A DNA stretch of 18,672 bases, from positions 1 through 18,672 of the forward strand of contig CAYLNK010000106.1 of the NCBI GenBank assembly GCA_964384675.1, written 5' to 3'. The notes below the pieces were generated by a model. That model did not search any database. It saw only the letters and a program-made list of their open reading frames with translations, and had not been told where the DNA came from. Each line of letters opens with the position of its first letter. The first letter of the stretch is position 1. The stretch is from CAYLNK01 sp964384675 (GTDB lineage: Bacteria > Acidobacteriota > Thermoanaerobaculia > UBA5066). Shown piece after piece: positions 1 to 6,167 of this stretch. Made by a program: the position numbers and the translations under genes.

Positions 1-234
1 GGCCGTGGGGACGAGGCTGCGCGCCTGCTCGGGGCCGGCGGCCGCGAACGCGACGCGGCCGTGCCGGAAGAGCCGCACCGCGAGGCCGTGCTCCAGGGAT
101 TCGTGGACGGTGACGCCCCCCTCGCTCTCGGAGATCTCCAGGAACGCGCCGTGCCGCTCGTACAGCTCGCTGCCGTGGCCGGCAGACTCTCCTTCGGACA
201 GGAGGGAGGGAAGGACCTCGTCGAACGCGCTCAC
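1..234 (-). CDS. pmbA: TldE/PmbA-family protein, N-terminal fragment (cut by window edge)
   Basis: Seventy-eight codons read leftward from a GTG at 234 to the window edge without a stop. The peptide begins MSAFDEVLPSLLSEG and contains ELYERHGAFLEISESEGG and SLEHGLAVRLFRHGR, the pattern at the N-terminus of TldD/PmbA proteins (amphipathic helix, then a beta-strand carrying the phrase about being 'aware of its label'-type repeats). It starts 4 bp after the tldD stop codon, so the two are almost certainly co-transcribed and translationally coupled. In the known TldD-TldE pair, TldE is the non-catalytic partner of a heterodimeric metalloprotease that degrades unfolded peptides and processes some modified peptides. 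That this is the TldE partner is inferred from order and adjacency, because the C-terminal part that would show loss of the HExxxH motif lies outside the window. Confidence 0.8.
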   Translation of the reverse strand, partial: MSAFDEVLPSLLSEGESAGHGSELYERHGAFLEISESEGGVTVHESLEHGLAVRLFRHGRVAFAAAGPEQARSLVPTA

Positions 235-238
235 GGCG

Positions 239-1573
239 TCACCGGCGCACCCCGCGGACGAAGAGCCCGCGGATCAGGAGGGCCGGCGAGGACGCGCCCA
301 CGGGCACCGGATCGCCTCCCTTCACGCAGAGCGCGAGGCCCGGTGCCGGCAGGGCGGTGTCGCCGCGTTGCGGGTCGATGGAGCCCAGGGCGCCGAGGAT
401 GTCGCCCGAGAGGGTGAAGCGCCGGACCGCGGCGCCCGGCTTTCCCCGGCGGATCGTCTCGGCTCTCTCCACGACCAGGAGGAAACGACCGGACTCCGGG
501 TCCGCCGCGCCGGACGAGACGTCGCGCACGAAGAGCCCCGTTCCGCAGCGCTCGAGGAGGTCGGCCAGCGGTGCGGTGCCGGGCGGGCAGATGAGGTTCG
601 ACAGGCGCGGCCGGGGGGGACGGCGGTAGTCCGAGACCCTTCCGTGGCCGTTCGACTCCGCGCCCGCCGTGGCCCGGTCGGTCAGGAGGCCGACGATGCG
701 TCCTTCGTGCAGCAGCGGGACGGCCTGCCCCGACACGCCCTCGTCGTCGGCGACGTAGCCTCCCGGCAGCTCCTTCCTGGTCGGGTCGTCCGACACCGAG
801 AGGCTGCGAGGCGCCACGAGAGCGCCCGGCACGCGTGCCAGCACCGACGTCGGCTCCGCCCCTTCGGCCTCCAGCGGGTGGCCGACGGCCTCGTGCCAGA
901 AGGCCGCGGCGGCGGACGGCGACAGCACCACGTCCACTTCCCCTTCCGGGGGCGGGAGCGGTGCCGTGGGGCGTGTCGCCTCGTAGAGGGCGATCCCGAG
1001 CCCGGCGACGGCCTCCTCCCAGGGAGCCCCGGACTGGTACGCGAACGGGCGCTGGCTCTCGGCCCGCGCGATGAGTCCGGTCGCGAGGAGGCGCCGGCGC
1101 TCCCCGCAACGCAGGAGCGCCCTCGGCGTGATGACGGCGCGCGCGAGCGAGACCCAGGAGACCGACAACGAGACGGCCAGGCCGCGGGGATCGGGGATGG
1201 CCTGGGCGACCGCGGCCGCCAGGGCGGCGGTGCGCTGCTCCTCGTCCTCGGGCGGCTGCCCCGGAGCCTCGGCCCGGTCGACCTTCCGGGCGGCCTTGAA
1301 GAACGGCGCGCCACCCGCTCGCCGGGCCGCCTCCCGGACCGCCTCCCGCAGCGACGCCGGCCCGTCGCCTCCGCGCGCCACCAGGAGCGACTCGCGCTCC
1401 CTACGGACCCGCACCGCCGTCCCGCGCTCCTCCACGAAGGCCGGGGAGATGAGACCCGCCTCGGAGGCGCTCCACGACAGGGTCTGCCGGCGCTCCCGGA
1501 ACGCCTCACCGGCCTCGCCCCGCCGGAGCATTCCGGCCACCAGCCGTACCGCCTCGCTGGCGTCGTCCGCCAT
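239..1573 (-). CDS. tldD: TldD-family zinc metallopeptidase
   Basis: A 444-aa protein (E. coli TldD is about 480) with the TldD active-site motif HEAVGH (His227, Glu228, His232), followed by PLEAEG. A C-terminal Cys416 sits in LCVKGGDPVPVG, matching the third zinc ligand in this family. The block GTGLFVRDVSSGAADPESGRF (347-364 region) matches the conserved 'glycine-glycine-x-vdp-tG-F' segment. In known systems TldD forms a heterodimer with TldE and cleaves unfolded peptides inside a closed chamber in the cytosol; no signal peptide is seen here. The ATG at 1573 is preferred because a GCGAGG-like Shine-Dalgarno precedes it by about 4 bp. An in-frame TTG at 1594 adds seven residues and sits right where a -10 box would place the transcript start, so it remains possible. 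The downstream partner begins 4 bp later. The N-terminal ~200 residues are more divergent than the catalytic half. Confidence 0.9.
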   Translation of the reverse strand: MADDASEAVRLVAGMLRRGEAGEAFRERRQTLSWSASEAGLISPAFVEERGTAVRVRRERESLLVARGGDGPASLREAVREAARRAGGAPFFKAARKVDRAEAPGQPPEDEEQRTAALAAAVAQAIPDPRGLAVSLSVSWVSLARAVITPRALLRCGERRRLLATGLIARAESQRPFAYQSGAPWEEAVAGLGIALYEATRPTAPLPPPEGEVDVVLSPSAAAAFWHEAVGHPLEAEGAEPTSVLARVPGALVAPRSLSVSDDPTRKELPGGYVADDEGVSGQAVPLLHEGRIVGLLTDRATAGAESNGHGRVSDYRRPPRPRLSNLICPPGTAPLADLLERCGTGLFVRDVSSGAADPESGRFLLVVERAETIRRGKPGAAVRRFTLSGDILGALGSIDPQRGDTALPAPGLALCVKGGDPVPVGASSPALLIRGLFVRGVRR

Positions 1574-1601
1574 GTCCTCGCCGAACCGCGTCAAGCGCCC
1601 G

Positions 1602-1607
1602 ATTGTA
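1602..1607 (-). promoter_or_regulatory. Candidate -10 box for tldD
   Basis: Read on the minus strand this is TACAAT, 5 of 6 matches to TATAAT. It lies 28 bp before the ATG at 1573 and 7 bp before the TTG at 1594. No good -35 hexamer is visible. The predicted transcript would start at about 1594-1596. It faces the DUF507-like gene's candidate -10 box across about 40 bp, making this a compact divergent promoter region. Confidence 0.45.
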
Positions 1608-1645
1608 GAGGCGCCCCCCGGCTCCCGCGGGGCGTTCGGCCGCGC

Positions 1646-1651
1646 TATCCT
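1646..1651 (+). promoter_or_regulatory. Candidate -10 box immediately upstream of the DUF507-like gene
   Basis: TATCCT lies 8 bp before the ATG at 1660, a distance that would put the transcript start on or next to the start codon. No Shine-Dalgarno is present between the box and the ATG, and no clear -35 is seen. The same arrangement recurs upstream of the genes at 11281 and 14643. Confidence 0.4.
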
Positions 1652-1659
1652 CCGGCGTC

Positions 1660-1938
1660 ATGTCGCTGGCCGATACCCGGCTCTCCGCGCAGGCTGCCTT
1701 CGTGGCGCGCCGCCTCCTGGGCGAGCAGCTGGTGAGGACCGCGGCGCCCGCCGAGGTGCGGCGGGCCGTCGAGGCGGTCCTCCTGTTCGACAGGAACCGG
1801 GAACGCGAGCTGGATGCCGAGGCGCAACGGCTCCTGCAGCAGAACGCCTCGGCCATCCGCGCCGCGGGCGCCGACCATGCCGAGATGTTCCGCAAGGCGA
1901 AGAAGATGCTGGCGGAGAAGAAGAAGATCCCGCTGTGA
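1660..1938 (+). CDS. Small charged helical protein, DUF507-like
   Basis: A 92-aa cytosolic protein, very rich in Ala, Arg, Glu and Lys and predicted to be almost entirely alpha-helical, with no signal peptide or membrane segment. The C-terminal motif (MFRKAKKMLAEKKKIPL) and the middle block ending in LLQQNASAI resemble the end of DUF507 proteins, which are small and of unknown function; this assignment is from memory of the family pattern and is tentative. It starts at an ATG without a Shine-Dalgarno but with a -10-like box 8 bp upstream. It stops 78 bp before the carboxyltransferase gene and is on the same strand, so it may be the first gene of the carboxylase transcript. Nothing in the sequence links it mechanistically to carboxylation. 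Confidence 0.75.
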   Translation: MSLADTRLSAQAAFVARRLLGEQLVRTAAPAEVRRAVEAVLLFDRNRERELDAEAQRLLQQNASAIRAAGADHAEMFRKAKKMLAEKKKIPL

Positions 1939-2016
1939 GCGCCGCCGGCACCGGGGCCCGACGGTGAGCCCGGACCGGCGCCCCTCTCGCGCGGTCCTTC
2001 GAGGAGTCGCGACACG

Positions 2017-3570
2017 ATGAAGTCGATCGAGGAACGCCTGGCGACGCTGGAGGCCCTCCGGGTGGCATCGCGCGCCGGGGGAGGTCCCGAGCGCGTCGCC
2101 CGCCAGCACAAGGCCGGAAAGCTGTCGGCGCGTGAGCGCGTGGAGCTCCTCGGGGACCCCGGCTCGTTCGACGAGATCGACCCGTTCGTCGTCCACCGCT
2201 GCCGGGACTTCGGGATGGAGGAGCACGACCTCCCGGGAGACGGCGTGGTGGCGGGCTCCGTGCGCGTCGACGGGCGTCCGGTCTTCGTCTTCGCCCAGGA
2301 CTTCACCGTCTTCGGCGGCTCCCTCTCCGAGACCAACGCCGCCAAGATCTGCAAGGTGATGGACGTCGCCATGAAGGTGGGGGCGCCGGTCGTCGGGCTG
2401 AACGACTCCGGGGGCGCCCGCATCCAGGAGGGCGTCGCCTCCCTGGCCGGCTACGCCGACATCTTCCTGCGCAACACGCTCGCGTCGGGCGTCGTCCCGC
2501 AGATCTCCGCGATCCTCGGGCCGTGCGCCGGCGGCGCGGTCTACTCCCCGGCCATCACGGACTTCATCCTGATGGTGCGCGGCACGAGCTCGATGTTCGT
2601 GACCGGCCCGGACGTCATCAAGACCGTGACCCACGAGGACGTCACCAAGGAGGCGCTGGGCGGCGCGGAGACGCACGCGGCGGTCTCCGGCGTGGCGCAC
2701 GTCGTCGCCGAGAACGACGCCGACTGCCTCATGAAGATCCGCGCGATGCTCGGCTTCCTCCCGTCGAACAACCGGGAGGACCCGCCGCGCCGCGAGCCGT
2801 CCGACCCGGTGGACCGGGAGGACCCCGAGCTCGACCGGTACATCCCCGAGTCGGCCAACCAGCCGTACGACATGACCGGGCTGATCCGGCGGGTCGTGGA
2901 CGACGGCGACTTCTTCGAGATCCACGCCGACTACGCGAAGAACATCGTCGTGGGCTTCGCGCGCCTCGGCGGACGGCCGGTCGGGATCGTCGCCAACCAG
3001 CCCGACCACCTCGCCGGCGTGCTCGACATCGACGCTTCGGTGAAGGGGGCGCGCTTCGTCCGCTTCTGCGACGCCTTCAACGTGCCGCTGGTGACGTTCG
3101 AGGACGTGCCGGGCTTCCTGCCGGGTACCAAGCAGGAGTTCGGCGGGATCATCCGGCAAGGAGCCAAGCTCCTCTACGCCTTCGCGGAGGCCACGGTCCC
3201 CAAGGTCACGGTGATCACCCGCAAGGCGTACGGCGGCGCGTATTGCGTCATGTCGTCCAAGCACCTGCGCACCGACTTCAACTACGCGTACCCGACGGCC
3301 GAGGTCGCCGTGATGGGGCCCGAGGGGGCCGCGAACATCCTGTACGGCAAGGAGCTCGCGGCCGACCCCGACCCGGCCGCGGCGCGCAAGCGCAAGGTGG
3401 CCGAGTACCAGGACCTCTTTGCCAACCCGTACGTGGCGGCCAAACGCGGCTACGTGGACGACGTCATCGCCCCGCGCACCACGCGCCGAAGGCTGATCCG
3501 GGCGCTGGACCTCTTGGGCAACAAGCGCGACACGATGCCCCCCAAGAAGCACGGCAACATCCCGCTATGA
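2017..3570 (+). CDS. pccB: Acyl-CoA carboxylase carboxyltransferase (beta) subunit, propionyl-CoA type
   Basis: A 517-aa protein with two crotonase-fold carboxyltransferase halves (about 20-270 and 275-510), the normal length for PccB/MmdA proteins. It transfers the carboxyl group from carboxybiotin to an acyl-CoA, most likely propionyl-CoA to give methylmalonyl-CoA, in the cytosol. Visible landmarks are GGARIQEGV, the first oxyanion segment GPCAGGAVYSPAITDF, the second GGAYCVMSSKH, and the C-terminus KKHGNIPL typical of the family. A GAGGAG Shine-Dalgarno lies 10 bp before the ATG. The biotin carboxylase and biotin carrier genes follow, and no membrane decarboxylase subunits are nearby, which favours a carboxylase over a sodium-pumping decarboxylase. 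Cys410 occupies the position that is Asp in characterised propionyl-CoA and Ile in acetyl-CoA carboxylases, so the exact substrate is open. Confidence 0.93.
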   Translation: MKSIEERLATLEALRVASRAGGGPERVARQHKAGKLSARERVELLGDPGSFDEIDPFVVHRCRDFGMEEHDLPGDGVVAGSVRVDGRPVFVFAQDFTVFGGSLSETNAAKICKVMDVAMKVGAPVVGLNDSGGARIQEGVASLAGYADIFLRNTLASGVVPQISAILGPCAGGAVYSPAITDFILMVRGTSSMFVTGPDVIKTVTHEDVTKEALGGAETHAAVSGVAHVVAENDADCLMKIRAMLGFLPSNNREDPPRREPSDPVDREDPELDRYIPESANQPYDMTGLIRRVVDDGDFFEIHADYAKNIVVGFARLGGRPVGIVANQPDHLAGVLDIDASVKGARFVRFCDAFNVPLVTFEDVPGFLPGTKQEFGGIIRQGAKLLYAFAEATVPKVTVITRKAYGGAYCVMSSKHLRTDFNYAYPTAEVAVMGPEGAANILYGKELAADPDPAAARKRKVAEYQDLFANPYVAAKRGYVDDVIAPRTTRRRLIRALDLLGNKRDTMPPKKHGNIPL

Positions 3571-3613
3571 GAGGTCCTGGCGACACGCTCTCTTTGCTAT
3601 CAGGGGTTCGCTC

Positions 3614-3695
3614 GGGGGTCCGCTGCCTTTGCTTCGGGGGGGACGTGGTCCGTCCTCGTACGGGCCTGCCCGATCGTCGTCCCCCCCGGACCCCC
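3614..3695 (+). repeat. Nested inverted repeat in the gap between pccB and the biotin carboxylase gene
   Basis: Two sets of arms nest in an otherwise gene-free 196-bp gap (3571-3766). The inner arms CGGGGGGGACG (3635-3645) and CGTCCCCCCCG (3678-3688) are an 11-bp perfect match around a 32-nt loop that itself holds a CGGGC/GCCCG mini-stem. The outer arms GGGGGTCCG (3614-3622) and CGGACCCCC (3687-3695) are a 9-bp perfect match, sharing two bases with the inner right arm. A short pyrimidine run CCCCTCTTT follows. It could be a partial terminator or attenuator, an mRNA processing or stabilising hairpin inside the operon, or a copy of a dispersed intergenic repeat. The sequence alone does not decide between these. 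Confidence 0.7.
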
Positions 3696-3766
3696 CCGTC
3701 CCCTCTTTGGATGAAGGCGGTCGGGTCTCTTGGCACCGGTCGTCGGGTCGAGGGGAGCGGCCGCTG

Positions 3767-5257
3767 ATGGAGCGGCTGCTCATCGCCAATCGGGGGGAGA
3801 TCGCGGTGCGCATCATCCGGGCGTGCCGCGACCTCGGGATCTCGCCGGTCGTCGTCTACTCCGAGGCCGACCGCTCCTCGCGGCACGTCCGGCTGGCCGA
3901 CGTCGCCCTCCCGATCGGACCGGCCCCCGCCCGGGACTCGTACCTGGTCCCCGGGAAGATCCTCGAGGCCGCGGCGCGGAGCGGCGCGCGGTACGTCCAC
4001 CCCGGCTTCGGATTCCTGTCCGAGAACGCGGCGTTCGCGCGAGCCGTGCTCGACGCCGGCCTCGTCTGGGTCGGGCCCCGTCCGGCCTCGATCGCCGCGA
4101 TGGGCTCCAAGACGGAATCGCGAGCCCGGGTGCAGGCCGCGAACGTGCCGATCGTGCCCGGCATGACGGCACCGGCCTCGGGCGCCGACGAGCTGATCGC
4201 GTTCGGACGGCAGAACGGCTTCCCGCTCCTCCTCAAGGCGGCGGCGGGGGGCGGCGGCAAGGGGATGCGCGTCGTGCGGAGCGAGGCGGAGGTCCCGGAG
4301 GGCTACGCTCGCGCCCGGAGCGAGGCGCGCTCCTTCTTCGCCGACGAGGCGGTCTACGCGGAGCTGTACGTCGAGGACGCCCGCCATATCGAGGTGCAGG
4401 TGCTGGGCGACACCACGGGCCGCGTCATCGCCCTCGGCGAGCGCGAGTGCTCGCTCCAGCGGCGCCACCAGAAGGTGCTGGAGGAATGCCCGTCGGCCGC
4501 GGTGTCGCCCGAGCTGCGGGCGCGGATGGAGGAGGTCGCCGTGGCGGCGGCCCGCGCGGTCGACTACGTCTCGGCCGGGACCGTGGAGTTCCTCCTCGCC
4601 AGGGACGGGCGGTTCTTCTTCCTGGAGATGAACACGCGGATCCAGGTGGAGCATCCGGTGACGGAGTCGGTCTACGGCGTCGACCTCGTCGCCGAGATGA
4701 TCCGGATCGCCCAGGGTCTCCCCATGTCCGCCGCGCTCCCGACCTCGCCCCGGGGGCACGCCATCGAGTGCCGGATCTACGCCGAGGACCCGTCGCGCGG
4801 CTTCGCGCCGTCGCCGGGGCTGATCCGCAGGCTCCGCTGGCCCGAGGGGCCCGGCATCCGCGTGGACGCCGGAGTGGAGGAGGGGGACCGCGTCCCGCTC
4901 GACTACGACCCGATGCTGGCCAAGGTGATCGCCTGGGGCCGCGACCGCGACGAGGCGCTGCGCCGGATGCGACGCGCGCTGGAGGAGACGCACGTCGAGG
5001 GGATCGAGACCTCGGTCCGCTTCTTCCTGCAGCTGCTGGCCGACCCGGACGTCGTCTCGAACCGGATCTCGACCCAGTTCCTGGACCGATGGAAGATGAC
5101 GGAGCCGGCCACCGGCCCGGCCGAGCTCGAGGGGTTCGCGCTGGTCGCCGCCGCCCTCGAGGAGATCGGTCGTTCCGGGCGCGATCGGGTGAGGCTGAAC
5201 GGGACCGTGCCCGCCCCGTGGCGGACGGCCCGGCCCACCTTCGGGAGCCGCGATTGA
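3767..5257 (+). CDS. accC: Biotin carboxylase subunit of acyl-CoA carboxylase
   Basis: A 496-aa ATP-grasp enzyme that carboxylates the biotin carrier using ATP and bicarbonate. Domain order is clear: the N-terminal Rossmann-like domain starting MERLLIANRGEIAVRIIRAC, the glycine-rich ATP loop KAAAGGGGKGMRVV near residue 163, HIEVQVLGD, the ERECSLQRRHQK segment, the metal and biotin site EMNTRIQVEHPVTE, and the C-terminal domain with DYDPMLAKVIAWG. All expected catalytic blocks are intact. The ATG at 3767 is chosen because homology begins exactly there and a GAGGGG-type Shine-Dalgarno precedes it; an upstream in-frame ATG at 3629 would run through the intergenic inverted repeat. The stop overlaps the start of the carrier gene by four bases. 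A carrier domain is not fused, unlike the usual PccA (about 660 aa). Confidence 0.95.
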   Translation: MERLLIANRGEIAVRIIRACRDLGISPVVVYSEADRSSRHVRLADVALPIGPAPARDSYLVPGKILEAAARSGARYVHPGFGFLSENAAFARAVLDAGLVWVGPRPASIAAMGSKTESRARVQAANVPIVPGMTAPASGADELIAFGRQNGFPLLLKAAAGGGGKGMRVVRSEAEVPEGYARARSEARSFFADEAVYAELYVEDARHIEVQVLGDTTGRVIALGERECSLQRRHQKVLEECPSAAVSPELRARMEEVAVAAARAVDYVSAGTVEFLLARDGRFFFLEMNTRIQVEHPVTESVYGVDLVAEMIRIAQGLPMSAALPTSPRGHAIECRIYAEDPSRGFAPSPGLIRRLRWPEGPGIRVDAGVEEGDRVPLDYDPMLAKVIAWGRDRDEALRRMRRALEETHVEGIETSVRFFLQLLADPDVVSNRISTQFLDRWKMTEPATGPAELEGFALVAAALEEIGRSGRDRVRLNGTVPAPWRTARPTFGSRD

Positions 5258-5775
5258 AGTTCCGGGCACGATTCAACGGCGCCTCCGGGGAGAGGAGCCG
5301 GGCCGTCCAGCTCGACGGCGAGGCTCCCCACGTGGAGGTCCGGCTCGACGACGAACCGGCCGTCTACGACGTCGTTTCCCGCGGGCCGGGCTCCTGGTCG
5401 CTGGTGGGGCCGGGAGGACGGCACGTCCAGGCCACGGTGCACCGCGACGGGGACGGCCTGGTCTCGGTTGCGATCGGCTCGGCCCGATTCTCGTTCGAGC
5501 TCATGGACGACCTGACGGCCCGGGCGATGTCCACCGCCGGGCGGTCCGGCGCCCGGAAGGGCGGAGACCTGAAGTCGGCGATCCCGGGCCGTGTCGTCCG
5601 CATCCTGGTGGCCCCCGGTGACGAGGTGACGCCGGGACAGAGCCTCCTCGTCCTCGAGGCGATGAAGATGGAGAACGAGGTTCGCTCCCCGCGCGCCGGC
5701 AGGATCCGGTCGATCGAGGTGACCGCCGGACAGGCGGTCGGCGGCGGCGATCTCCTGGTCCGATTCGAGGACTGA
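5254..5775 (+). CDS. Biotin carboxyl carrier subunit with N-terminal BT-like region
   Basis: A 173-aa protein that carries biotin between the carboxylase and carboxyltransferase. The biotinyl domain (about 105-173) has the canonical EAMKME motif with biotin-accepting Lys138, 35 residues from the C-terminus as usual. The first ~95 residues are beta-rich (for example VYDVVSRGPGSWSLVGPGGR) and resemble the BT linker domain of PCC alpha subunits, so together with the upstream gene it reads as a PccA split into two polypeptides. The start is a TTG whose last two bases lie in the upstream TGA (TTGA overlap), with GGAG 6 bp before it, indicating coupled translation. No alternative ATG gives the complete N-terminal strand pattern. 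It is the last gene of the carboxylase unit, and an imperfect hairpin at 5784-5804 follows without a T-run. Confidence 0.9.
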   Translation: MKFRARFNGASGERSRAVQLDGEAPHVEVRLDDEPAVYDVVSRGPGSWSLVGPGGRHVQATVHRDGDGLVSVAIGSARFSFELMDDLTARAMSTAGRSGARKGGDLKSAIPGRVVRILVAPGDEVTPGQSLLVLEAMKMENEVRSPRAGRIRSIEVTAGQAVGGGDLLVRFED

Positions 5776-5825
5776 GAGGCGCGGCTCGCGGCCTCGGCCG
5801 GAGCGGGAAGCCCTCCGAAAAAAAG

Positions 5826-5855
5826 TTGACAGCCGAGGCGAAGTTTCGGTAAACA
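5826..5855 (+). promoter_or_regulatory. Candidate sigma-70-type promoter
   Basis: A perfect -35 hexamer TTGACA (5826-5831) is preceded by an uninterrupted run of seven A residues resembling an UP element. An 18-bp spacer separates it from the best -10 candidate, TAAACA (5850-5855), which matches only three of six positions. It would give a receptor leader of about 305 nt. The weak -10 suggests dependence on an activator or a different sigma factor. Confidence 0.4.
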
Positions 5856-5865
5856 CCGGGGTTGC

Positions 5866-5881
5866 CGTGAGAAAGATCACG
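5866..5881. promoter_or_regulatory. CRP/FNR-family-like operator dyad
   Basis: CGTGA-GAAAGA-TCACG is a perfect 5-bp dyad with the GTGA-N6-TCAC core bound by CRP-type regulators. Its centre lies about 12 bp downstream of the start predicted from the TTGACA promoter, a repressing position. The same arms followed by TTTT could alternatively form a weak RNA hairpin. Confidence 0.35.
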
Positions 5882-5906
5882 TTTTCCCGGGGGAACGCCG
5901 CCCCAG

Positions 5907-5949
5907 GCCGATCCAGCGGTTCGGATCGGCTACGCCCAGCCGTAGCCGA
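5907..5949. promoter_or_regulatory. Two overlapping palindromes, possible regulator binding sites
   Basis: The first palindrome is GCCGATCC (5907-5914) and GGATCGGC (5923-5930) around 8 bp. The second is TCGGCTACG (5926-5934) and CGTAGCCGA (5941-5949) around 6 bp. Both are perfect and share positions 5926-5930, so as RNA stems they would exclude each other. As DNA sites they lie about 72-114 bp upstream of the candidate -24 element, the usual distance for an enhancer-binding activator. Confidence 0.5.
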
Positions 5950-6020
5950 ACGCACGGGGAGGGGTGGCCCTAAGTGACGTCTTCTCAGGTGCTTGTATTG
6001 CGGGGCCACGGCCAGATCGC

Positions 6021-6036
6021 TGGCAGCCTTGTTGCT
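6021..6036 (+). promoter_or_regulatory. Candidate sigma-54 (-24/-12) promoter for the receptor
   Basis: TGGCAGCCTTGTTGCT matches the consensus TGGCACGNNNNTTGCW at the diagnostic TGGCA and TTGCT blocks, with the invariant GG and GC exactly 10 bp apart. The predicted start is near 6047, leaving a leader of about 120 nt to the ATG at 6168. The bases after TGGCA differ from the consensus CG. Such a promoter would need an enhancer-binding protein, for which the upstream palindromes are candidate sites. Confidence 0.45.
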
Positions 6037-6153
6037 ACTCGGTCCAAGCGACCCTCGAGATCACAGAAGGAAAAAGGAGGAGCCTCCCGCCCTAGAAACG
6101 GTTCGTGAGCAGAAAGGTTTTTCGCTTTTTTCTATCTCTTCAGATTCTTTTTT

Positions 6154-6159
6154 AGGAGG
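6154..6159 (+). promoter_or_regulatory. Strong ribosome binding site of the receptor gene
   Basis: A complete AGGAGG Shine-Dalgarno lies 8 bp before the ATG at 6168, preceded by an unstructured T-rich stretch. It is the strongest initiation site in the window and fixes the start. Confidence 0.85.
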
Positions 6160-6167
6160 AACCAGGA

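Larger units (their letters stand above)
5776..6167 (+). other. Gene-free structured upstream region of the TonB-dependent receptor
   Basis: This 392-bp stretch has no plausible coding frame and lower GC toward its 3' end. Beyond the separately listed elements it holds a 7-bp stem GTGGCCC/GGGCCAC (5964-5970 with 6003-6009, 32-nt loop), a tight GCCAG-ATCG-CTGGC hairpin (6011-6024), a GGAGG-AG-CCTCC mini-hairpin (6076-6087), and T-rich tracts just before the start codon. The stems could make a long structured leader if transcription starts at the upstream TTGACA. I could not match it to any riboswitch class I know. Confidence 0.6.

Noticed and set aside
1645..3552. A 635-codon open frame on the minus strand opposite the carboxyltransferase gene
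   Set aside because: It is the antisense shadow of a confidently identified plus-strand gene in GC-rich DNA. Its peptide is dominated by Arg, Val, His, Gly and Asp repeats with no family motif.
3731..3746. TGGCACC in the carboxylase gap as a sigma-54 -24 element
   Set aside because: No GC dinucleotide occurs at the required -12 spacing.
3629..3766. An upstream extension of biotin carboxylase from an ATG at 3629
   Set aside because: The extra 46 residues translate the inverted repeat, have no homology pattern and lack a Shine-Dalgarno. The enzyme's conserved start is at 3767.
5784..5804. Intrinsic terminator after the biotin carrier gene
   Set aside because: The hairpin is imperfect and is followed by GGGAAG and an A-run on the plus strand rather than a T-run, so I do not call it a terminator.
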